DNA from: an uncultured Candidatus Altimarinota bacterium | GTDB lineage: Bacteria; Patescibacteriota; Gracilibacteria; BD1-5; UBA6164 | Assembly (NCBI GenBank): GCA_938015605.1 | Contig: CALLPO010000035.1 | Span: forward strand, 1-7,450 | Length of the DNA stretch: 7,450 nucleotides | Reading direction: 5' to 3' | Shown: one piece after another, positions 1 to 7,450 of the stretch | Position numbering within the stretch: the stretch's first letter is position 1 | Layout of the letters: every line of letters starts with the position of its first letter | The notes under the pieces: generated by a model | Databases searched by the model: none | Seen by the model: the letters and a program-made list of their open reading frames with translations, nothing else | Told to the model about the DNA's origin: nothing | Program-made: the position numbers and the translations under genes

Positions 1-1202
1 GAGATTTTAAAATTGATATGACTCCTGCAATTGATGCACCTGCTGATATTGAAAGATTTAAAGCATTTTGAGAAAGATGAGTAACAATGTTACTGTCTGA
101 TTCAACTTGATCAATTAGAGAAGGGAGATCTAAATCTGAAAAAGAAGTATGAGAAACACTTGCAAAGATAGTTGAAGGACATAACTCTGGAAGATTATTA
201 ATTGCTACATTTTCATCTTGGATTTCAAGAGTTCAACAACTTATTGATGTATGTGAACAATGTGACAAAGTTATTTTTCTTTCAGGGAGATCAATGATTG
301 AAAATGTTGCTATTGCTAAAAATCTTGGTTATCTAAGAATGAAACCAGGAACAATGAAAAAAATGACTCCTAAAACAACGGAAGGTATTCCTGCTCATAA
401 GCAAGTTATTATAACTACTTGAAGTCAATGAGAAGAATTTTCAGCACTTACAAGAATGGCTGGAGGTCTTCATAATTCAATTGAAATTATTAAGGGAGAT
501 ACTATTGTGTTTTCTTCATCTGTTGTTCCAGGTAATGATAGACCAGTAGTAGCTGTTATTAATAAACTTATAAAGCTAGGGGCTAATGTTATTACAAAAG
601 ATGATATGAATGTTCATACAGGTGGACATGGGCAAAAAGAAGAACAAAGAGATATTATCACTTATACAAAGCCTAAATTTTTTACTCCAATTTATGGAGA
701 TATGTATTTCAGAAGTCTTCATGCTAAAACAGCTATGGAAGAATGAATCAAAGAAGAAAATATCCTTATGTTAAATAATGGTGATATAACAGATTTTACT
801 CCAGATCAAAGAGTATTTAGATCAAAAATTAAAGTTCCATTACAAGACATTATTATCGATGGTAATGGTATGTGAACAGCATCTTCTCATGTAATTACAG
901 CTAGACACAAGATGAAAGAAGCTTGAGTTTTGGTTATTAATTATAGAGCTGATAAAAAAACAAGAGCACTACTTGGTCATGTAAGATTAGAAACAAGAGG
1001 ACTAGTATATATTGATGAAGTAAGAAGTGTCCACAGAGATATTCTCAAAAAAGTGAAACAAATTTATGAAAACACTGTTAGAGATATTCCAGATATTGAA
1101 GAAAAAGAATTGTTAAAAATTGTAAGAACAGACCTTGAAAAATATATGTATTATAGATTAGATAGAGAACCTATGATTATACCTATGATTACACAAGTGT
1201 AA
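1..1202 (+). CDS. rnj: Ribonuclease J, C-terminal 399 residues (5' end outside window; TGA = Gly)
   Basis: The first full codon is at 3-5 and TAA is at 1200-1202; about 145 N-terminal residues, including the HxHxDH metal motif, lie upstream. RNase J enzymes are metallo-beta-lactamase/beta-CASP nucleases with endonuclease and 5'-3' exonuclease activity on RNA in the cytoplasm. Seen in the sequence: LLSDST (D at 99-101, the usual metal-binding Asp), the TGSQGE motif (about 420-434), VHTGGHG with the motif-B His at 627-629, then KPKFFTPIYGD and LHAKTA, and a C-terminal end resembling the family's RxPMIIPMI. Nine in-frame TGA codons fall where glycine fits; both glycines of TGSQGE are TGA, so this is one intact gene under code 25 and not a broken one. 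Oddity: the family's PVHGE reads PIYGD, so the motif-C histidine, a zinc ligand in characterised enzymes, is Tyr (693-695). The gene is separated from the next by a terminator. The family call is very secure; activity is less so. Confidence 0.96.
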
Positions 1203-1237
1203 AGGATGTTTTTTAAAAAATATTTGAATATAGAGCT

Positions 1238-1280
1238 AAAAAGGCTAAACTTTAGAAATAAGGTTTAGTCTTTTTATTTT
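1238..1280 (+). terminator. Intrinsic terminator of the ribonuclease J gene
   Basis: The arms 1238-1253 and 1260-1275 pair over 16 positions (AAAAAGGCTAAACTTT with AAGGTTTAGTCTTTTT, including two G-T pairs) around a 6-nt loop, AGAAAT, and run into a T-rich tract to 1280. It lies 35 bp after the ribonuclease J stop. The start codon of the next gene follows only 12 bp after the T tract, so that gene's promoter must overlap the hairpin, lie upstream of it, or sit directly before the ATG. The remainder of the gap (1203-1237) shows nothing convincing beyond an A/T palindrome at 1209-1220. Confidence 0.85.
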
Positions 1281-1292
1281 TAATAAAAAAAT

Positions 1293-4200
1293 ATGTTAAA
1301 AAAAACAGTTTTACTTTTTGTTATATTTCTTTGATTTTTTACATTTAGTTTATCAGCAAGTGCCTGATTTAAAGAGCTGTCTTCGTGATATGTTACTGAG
1401 AATGAATGTATTATCCAAAAAGATTTTTTTAACACTGAACATACAAGTGATATTAGAAGTGATTGTTTTTTAGTTGATAATAATTTTCATTATTATCTTT
1501 GTGATAAAATGAGCTTTACATGTAACATTTCATCTGTATCAGCTGAAAATTCATTAATAAATTCTTTTAACCCAAATAATCCATATTGAGAAGGGATGGT
1601 TAGTCTTATAATACCAAGACTTCAAAAAATTTATTTTAAGCTTATGGCACTCAGTCCAAATAAACTGGAAATACTTCTAACACAAATCGATGCAGCAATC
1701 ATAGATTATAGTGATAAAAAAATCCAATTACAAGTACTTAATTATCTAAAATTTGAGGTAAAAAATAGTCTAGAAAGACTATTAGAGATAACATCGTCAG
1801 AATTAGATACATTATGTAGTATTACCTGAGACTGTATAGTGAATGAAACAACGGAATTTGATGTAGATGAAGCATTGCTTACTTTGCGTGAAAAGGATAC
1901 AAAAGTTAATGGGTTTTGATTATTTTCAAACAAAACGCTAACTTGAAGTGTTGATTGAAATACTGTATATATAGTTGATGCTTGAAAATTAATTAATGCC
2001 ACTATTTCTATGTCTTCATTTCCTTCAAGAGTTAATTGAAAAGATGATTATTCTCACATAAAAGATTTAAATTCTATTTATGCAATTAGACTTCAGGCTA
2101 AAAAATCATCTGAATGATTATATGGAAGTTTTACACTTAATTGAGTAAACCCTCTTGCAACTCCAAATGAAGAAATGGGTTGGTATGATCTAATAGCTAA
2201 ATACAGCTTTTCAACAATACCATGAAATATAGGATCATCTGAATTTGAATGAGAAGGATGTGTATTTTCTGATAATAGTTGATTTACTGCTCTTGTTGAT
2301 AGTACAGTTACAGAAATTGACCCTGCTGTAAGAAGAACTTGTATTATTGCTCCATGAACATATTTTTATTTAAATGTTCAATTAACAGATTCAACATGTT
2401 TAACAGAAGATAATAATTGTGATTTATCTGCATATGTTGATAATTTAATGAACCCTAATGATGAGGAGGAACTAACACTACTTGAACAAGATACTCATGA
2501 AAATGGTTATTGATTATTATCAAATAAAACTTTAACTTGAAGTGTAAATTGAAACACAGTGTATATTGTTGATGCATGAAAACGTGCAGAGGAAATGAAT
2601 CAAACAATACTCCCAAGTTGAATTAATTGAGGAGAATTTTTTTGATCATTCCGTGATGTGAATTCAATTTATTCTATTAGATTAAATACAGACACATTAA
2701 AAGACCACTGAATAAATGGATTGTTTTCAGTTGCAGGTAATATCAATACTGTAAATAATGGCAAGATAATAGATTATACTATATCTAAAGAACCTTGAAG
2801 TATTTGAGTGTCAGATTTTTCTTGAAATTGATGTTCTTCCATCGGATATAGTTCTATTGATAGTAAAATGCCTGTTGTAGTATTGGAATCTTTAAATACA
2901 GTGAATGACTCATCAATTGAAAATGTATGTATCATTCCTCATGATACAAATTTTTACTTGAATATTAAACTGATTGATTGAGCATGTGATGATGATTGAA
3001 TTACCTGTAATGTTTGAACACAGACAAGTATTTCACTTCAATCAAGTAATCAAACAGTTGAAAACCCACCTATAGAGTCATCCATTATAACAAAAAGTGC
3101 AACTTTAATTACTCAAACAGGGGCTCAAATTAATGCAAATATATTAAATAACAATGCTAATGATTTAAATATTTCTTTCAATTTTGGTGTAGATTCAACA
3201 AAAATGGTTGAAATATGAAATACAACTATCACTGTAGCCATGGATAGTTTTCATTATCCTAAAAATTGACTTGAGCCAAATACACAATACTACTATCAAG
3301 TGATACTCAAGGATTCTGAGGATAATATAGTTAGTAGTGGAGATGTTATGAACTTTATAACTCTTGAAGAAGAAATTGTTGAGATAGTGCCGTCAATTAT
3401 AACAACTGCAGCAACAGATATTACTCAGAATTCTGCAAAGCTGAGAGCTGATATTAGTACAGAAAATCAAACAGATTTAGTTTGAAGTTTTAATTTTGGA
3501 TTGACTACAGATACTCTGATATCAACTTCCCCTATAAATATTCAACCAAGTTGGGATAAACTTTACCCTACTAAGTATAATCTTCAACCAAATACGCAGT
3601 ATTTTTATCAATGAGTGCTAAAGACATCAGATTGAACACTTGTTGATGAAGGTTCAATTAAGAATTTTACAACTGCATCTCCTGTGATTGTTGAAGAACA
3701 AACTCAAGAACCAACACCAGCTCAAACAACTGATAATTGACCATCAAGACAAGATGAGATAGCAGAAGCAGAGTGAAATGCTGCAAATGGTTGGTGATGA
3801 AAACAAACGTTTAGCGGTTTAGAGTTAGATTCATCAAATGGACAAAGAATAAGAAAATGATGATATACTCTTAATTCTGAATGAGAGTGTAGCTGAAGAG
3901 GGTCTTCAAAAAATATCTATACTGATAAGTGTACATGTAGTTGAGGATACACTGCAATGAGAGATACAAATGGTTATGCTTCTCGCAATTGAATAGCTTA
4001 TGTTTGTATTAATAGTGATACATGAATTGTAGACTGAAGTTGTGGAAGTGCACAAAACACAAATAACCTTACTCCACCAAGCTATAGTCAAATGTGTTCC
4101 TCATGAGTACCAAGTATTTATGCACTTTCAGACCCAAATACAATTTTTTGATCAAAACAACAAGTATATAATATATGGAGTAATATTGATGGGTGGTATG

Positions 4201-5504
4201 ATGGTGCAAATATTACAACAGGTAATCAATTTACATGGAGGTGGTCATGTAGATGAATTTGACCAAACTCTCAAACATCACCAACATGTAGTGCAAAATA
4301 TAATGTAATAGCAAAAGAGGCAACATGTTGAGATTTACCAACATCTTGAACTGTAGCTCCAAGTCATAATTTATGTGGAGTTTGAAATATAGTGTGATCT
4401 GTTGAATATAACAGAGGTGTTTGGCAATGGTTTTGTGTGTGAGAATGATTTTGAAAACCAAAGCTTTGTCGTATGATAAAAGAAGATAGGGTTGTTCCAA
4501 AATGGTGAGAAGAAAAAACACAATGTTATACATGAGATGGCGTAACACTGTTACAATGAGAATCATTACAACTATATAACCCTCTAACCTCTGCTCATAA
4601 CTATTCTTTAAATGGATATGAAGAGGCAACTTGTAAAGCATATACAACTACTTGTATAAATTGAGTGCTCCAATCTCAAGAAGCAAAAAATGAATATAGT
4701 ACACTATGGTTTGAAGGAGCAAAATGGTATAAGAGTAAAACTGCTTGTTTAAGGAAAGCTGATTGATCATCACGTTATGAATTGACCTTTAGCACAAATT
4801 TACGTAATATTACAGAGTATTCATATGTATTAAATTATTCTGATAAGAATGATATAATTATTGATATTTCAAGGTATAATGATAATCTTGAACCATCATC
4901 TTTTAATAAAGAATTATCCTTTAATTTTAATGCACTTAGCACAGGTCAATGTACAGACTTTATGAAACATGGTTCATGAAGAATTATTAGTCAAGATGTA
5001 TTGTTTAATACAAATCTTAAATTCTGTAAAGAAAGTGGATGAAAGTTATGAATCTACCATAGAGTTAAAAGAAAGCAAGAAAATGGTGAATATGTATTTG
5101 ATGAAAATATGATAAGGCATTGAATCATTGAATTAAAACAACCAGCAAAGATTGAAAAAGTATGAGACTTTGTAGATAATATACCAGGGAAAGCAATATG
5201 AACAAACCCTAACTCAAGTAGTTCATCTACGCAAGCAGCTACTATACCAGTACAAGAAACTAGTTCATCATCAGATTCTGAACCAGAGTCAACATATAAT
5301 TGACCTTATTGTAAATTGTGAGATACAACTATTTGAGAATATCGTGGACCATTTTATGATTCAAATAATAATTGTGAAATAAACCCTGATGCAACAGAAT
5401 GTACAAGTGGTAATAGACTTTGGAATTGATGATTTTCACCAGCATTTTCTGCTCCATCAATCAACTACTACAAAAGTAAAAGTAAATGTTTAGCTGATCA
5501 ATAA
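1293..5504 (+). CDS. Large secreted multidomain cysteine-rich protein with FN3-like repeats (1403 aa, TGA = Gly)
   Basis: Complete frame from ATG 1293 to TAA 5502-5504, open only with TGA as glycine; I checked it codon by codon and found no in-frame TAA or TAG. The start is chosen because it gives a classic Sec signal peptide: MLKK, a hydrophobic core at residues 5-20, and cleavage after ASA (22-24). Domains in order: a 4-Cys N-terminal domain (C39, C58, C70, C77); a helical segment (about 104-165, with LQVLNYLKF); tandem ~198-residue repeats (206-403 and 404-590); two fibronectin-III-like domains (596-692 and 700-795, with LEPNTQYYY and LQPNTQYFY); an acidic Pro/Gln/Thr linker; an 18-Cys block (840-1260); a Ser-rich linker (about 1305-1335); and a 4-Cys tail (1340-1399). 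There is no lipobox, LPXTG or C-terminal membrane helix, so it is probably released or held at the surface non-covalently. It is paralogous to the gene 27 bp downstream. I do not recognise a named family for the whole protein. An adhesive or cell-contact role is inference from architecture and lineage. Confidence 0.93.
1908..3062 (+). repeat. Two tandem ~198-residue repeats within the large secreted protein
   Basis: Copy 1 starts at 1908 (residue 206) and copy 2 at 2502 (residue 404), a 594-bp period. The first 27 residues of each unit match at 24 positions, including SNKTLTGSV and GNTVYIVDAGK. Later matches are weaker but in the same order: DLNSIYAIRL with DVNSIYSIRL, PGNIGSSEF with PGSIGVSDF, a G-(E/N)-G-C site, and C-I-I followed by (Y/N)FYLN and a Cys pair. 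The DNA has diverged mainly at third positions, so this is an old duplication kept under selection as protein. I do not recognise the fold; alternating hydrophobic stretches suggest beta-sandwich modules, which is inference. Confidence 0.85.
3078..3680 (+). repeat. Two tandem fibronectin type III-like domains (coding)
   Basis: Residues about 596-692 and 700-795 of the large secreted protein repeat with a period of 104 residues. Each opens with IIT-x-x-A-T-x-I-T-(Q)-x-(S/T)-A, carries a central SFNFG strand, then L-(E/Q)-PNTQY-(Y/F)-Y and ends with NF-(I/T)-T. The L-x-PNT-x-Y-x-Y motif and the closing FxT are hallmarks of FN3-type modules in bacterial surface and secreted proteins. Such modules usually act as spacers or binding domains. 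The paralogue at 5532 lacks both copies. Confidence 0.8.
3810..5069 (+). repeat. Paralogous cysteine-rich block, copy 1 (coding)
   Basis: Residues 840-1259 of the large secreted protein align with residues 219-639 of the downstream protein with only one net indel over about 415 residues, from (T/S)GLELDSS to IYHRVK. All 18 cysteines are conserved in order. Sub-modules visible: an EGF-like CTC-x2-G-Y motif near the start; two modules with the order C-G, C-x-x-G, W-x-W-x-C, C (C917, C935, C986, C999; then C1012, C1028, C1048, C1059); and a C-x-x-G-(D/E)-G-V-T...G-(E/D)-S...LYNP...C...TTC-x-(N/D)-G module (C1078-C1152). Confidence 0.85.
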
Positions 5505-5531
5505 GGTTTTATATACAATAATTACGTCATT

Positions 5532-7450
5532 ATGTTAAGAAAAAAAATTGTTATATTAGTTACTATTATATACCTTGGTATGTGATATTCAATTTCTAAT
5601 GCTCAAGATGAAGTTAAGGAATTATCATCTGCATATTCTAGTTTAAATGAATGTACTACACAAAAAAATGTTTATAATTCTCAGCTTACTAAATATATTA
5701 GAAGTGATTGTTTCCTAGATAATGGTAAATACTATTATCATCTTTGTAATAAAGTGAATACAACTTGTAATACAAGAGTAGTAACATATACAAGAGACTC
5801 ATTTGATTCTCTTATAGAAAATCCTTTTGCTGTATGAATTGATGAAAGTATCATTCCAAAAGTAGAACAAGTTTCTATAATAATTGCAAGAATGAGTTTA
5901 TCACAACTGAATAAGCTTAATGCTCAAATAGATGATGCATTAATAAAATATCATGATAAACCTCAGGCATTACAAGTACTGAATTATTTAAAATTTGATA
6001 CAGAAAATATTATTTCAGGTTTAAATTCTATTGATGGTCCAGTTCTTGCTGCGCGTGTAAACAATACAACTACTAGTAATACAAGTAGTATTGATAATAA
6101 ACTTACTGCTGAACAAAGTGCTCGTGCAGCAGCATATAGAGCTGAAAAAATTAAAGCTCATGAATGAAGGCACTGATGGAGCCCATTTACAGGCCTAGAA
6201 TTAGACTCATCTAAATGAACAAGAATAAGGCAATGATGATATAGTCTAAATGCTGAATGAGAATGTAGTGGTAGAAATTATACTGCAAACATTTATACTT
6301 GAGATTGTACATGTGCAGCTTGATTTATACCTGTGAAAGCACAAAACTCTTCTCAATATTATGGTGATTGAGAAAATTTTGAATGTATAAATGAAATCAC
6401 ATGAATTGCACCATGAATTTGTGGCCCTGCTAACAACATAAGTACACTCCAAACACCAGTATCTAATGATATGTGTGAATCATGAGTACGTAGTATTTAT
6501 TCACTTTGAGACCCTACTGCTGCTTTTTCATCTAGACAAGTAGTAAGTCAAATATGGGGAAATCATGAATGAATGTATGATAGTGCTAATATTAGTACAG
6601 GTGATCAATTTAAATGGGGATGGAAATGTGAAGGTATCTGACCATGAGCTCAAGACTCACCAGTTTGTAGAGCAAAGTATGATGTAATAGCAAAAGAGGC
6701 AGAATGCTCAGATTTACATAGAAGTAAATCATTAGTTGCCCCTACCAGTAATTTTTGTAAAGTTTGATCTATAGTATGAAGTGTTGAGTATAGTAGAGGT
6801 GTGTGGAGGTGGTTTTGTGTTTGAGAATGATTTTGAGCTCCAGCATTATGTAATATGATCAAAGAAGATAGAGATACTGCTCCTTCAGGAACTGCATGAA
6901 AACAATGTGAAACAGGTGAGGGTGTGACTATTAAATCATGAGACTCAATGCAATTGTATAATCCCCTAGGGCAAGCATATAATCACTGACATGAGGGTCG
7001 TGATGATGCAACATGTAAGGCTTATAAGACTACATGTACAGATGGTTCATTGATGTCTCAAGATGCAGAAACAGAATATAATACATTATGGTTTGGTTGA
7101 TCTAAATGGTATAGTGAGAAAACTTCATGTTTACAAAAGGTACCATGAAGGAATAAAGAATTAACTTTCCAAACAAATCTCCGTAACGTTACTAGTTATT
7201 CATATAGGCTTAATTATTCAGACACGAGTAATATGTTTATTAAAATGACTAGTACTAATTCTAATCTTGAACCTGCAGAATTTACTAAAGAACTGTCTTT
7301 TGACTTTGAATCTCTTTCTGTTTGAACATGTACTGATTATATGTTGCATTGATCATGAAGAATTATTCATATAGATACTCTGTATGAAACTCATATGAAG
7401 TTTTGTAAAGAAAGTAGAACAAAACTCTGAATCTATCATAGAGTTAAAAG
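5532..7450 (+). CDS. Secreted cysteine-rich protein, short paralogue (3' end outside window, TGA = Gly)
   Basis: The ATG at 5532 opens a frame running to the window edge (639 full codons; TGA read as Gly, no in-frame TAA or TAG). The start gives a signal peptide: MLRKK, a hydrophobic core to about residue 18, and likely cleavage after SNA (22-24). It is followed by the 4-Cys N-terminal domain (C41, C60, C72, C79; spacing x18, x11, x6 identical to the upstream protein), the helical segment (about 105-165, QIDDALIKYHDK and LQVLNYLKF), a Thr/Ser then Ala/Lys/Glu-rich linker (about 169-215), and the 18-Cys block from residue 219. The tandem repeats and FN3 domains of its neighbour are absent. No Shine-Dalgarno sequence is evident in the 27-bp gap (5505-5531), and no terminator either, so co-transcription with the upstream gene is likely. 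By my hand count glycine is written about 32 times as TGA and 20 times as GGN. Function unknown; extracellular and probably disulfide-rich. Confidence 0.92.
6186..7448 (+). repeat. Paralogous cysteine-rich block, copy 2 (coding)
   Basis: This is the second copy of the block at 3810-5069. The match is still visible in the DNA, for example an identical GTAATAGCAAAAGAGGCA and a near-identical stretch around GGTTTTGTGT. Conserved signatures are GLELDSS, GECSGR, VIAKEA, VEY-(S/N)-RGVW, WFCVGEGFG, MIKEDR, TNLRN, ELSF and KFCKES. Several glycines within these signatures are TGA in both copies, for example the three in VGEGFG, so TGA usage predates the duplication or has been maintained since. Confidence 0.85.

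Noticed and set aside
456..1202. Apparent short ORFs (456-746, 930-1202) that look like a broken RNase J gene
   Set aside because: They are pieces of one frame interrupted only by TGA at glycine positions; with code 25 the gene is intact, not a pseudogene.
1209..1220. TTTTTTAAAAAA palindrome after the RNase J stop
   Set aside because: A pure A/T palindrome without loop room is expected by chance in AT-rich DNA; the convincing terminator is the GC-containing hairpin at 1238-1275.
1908..3062. Tandem repeats as a possible mobile or CRISPR-like array
   Set aside because: The repeats are in-frame coding units diverged at synonymous sites, with no spacers, terminal inverted repeats or target-site duplications.
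4042..4308. 88-residue plus-strand frame overlapping the large secreted protein
   Set aside because: It is a shadow in another frame (poly-His/Gln-rich). The in-frame reading there has conserved Cys/Trp motifs shared with the paralogue.
4231..4647. 138-residue open frame on the minus strand
   Set aside because: It lies wholly opposite the well-supported cysteine-rich block whose paralogue is conserved in the plus frame; it has low-complexity Leu/Ile/Tyr content and no start signal or recognisable motif.
5487..5504. C-terminal Cys-Leu-Ala-Asp-Gln as a sorting or lipid-anchor signal
   Set aside because: No hydrophobic segment, positive tail or LPXTG-like motif accompanies it; the cysteine fits the closing residue of the tail module.
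5505..5531. Possible promoter in the gap between the two secreted-protein genes
   Set aside because: TACAAT is present at 5514-5519, but no -35-like element stands at a suitable distance, and the 27-bp gap without a terminator fits co-transcription better.

Overview
The window comes from a bacterium that reads TGA as an amino acid. Its AT-rich DNA carries three long co-directional (+) genes that stay open only if TGA is sense. Where a TGA falls in a recognisable motif it replaces glycine: the TGSQGE motif of ribonuclease J has both of its glycines encoded by TGA (420-422 and 429-431). TGG is used separately for tryptophan. This is genetic code 25, known from the candidate phyla Absconditabacteria (SR1) and Gracilibacteria, so the source is very probably a member of that Patescibacteria/CPR group. 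Every automatic ORF call made with the standard code is a fragment of one of the three genes or a shadow of it.

Layout: (1) 1-1202 is the 3' two-thirds of a ribonuclease J gene, an mRNA/rRNA-processing enzyme. It ends in TAA and is followed by a strong intrinsic terminator (1238-1280). (2) 1293-5504 is a complete 1403-residue secreted protein: signal peptide, 4-cysteine N-terminal domain, helical segment, two tandem copies of a ~198-residue unit, two fibronectin-III-like domains 104 residues apart, a ~420-residue cysteine-rich block, a Ser-rich linker and a short 4-cysteine tail. (3) 5532-7450 (continuing past the edge) is a paralogue with the same N-terminal domain, helical segment and cysteine-rich block, but with a ~50-residue linker in place of the ~670-residue middle.

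The last two genes lie 27 bp apart, probably form one transcription unit, and arose by duplication. The N-terminal cysteine spacing is identical in both, and all 18 cysteines of the C-terminal block are conserved. They look like disulfide-stabilised extracellular proteins of a long and a short form. Attachment to a host or prey cell is a plausible role for this lineage, but the sequence does not show it. Nothing suggests CRISPR, tRNA, rRNA or mobile elements. The only non-coding stretches are 1203-1292 and 5505-5531.
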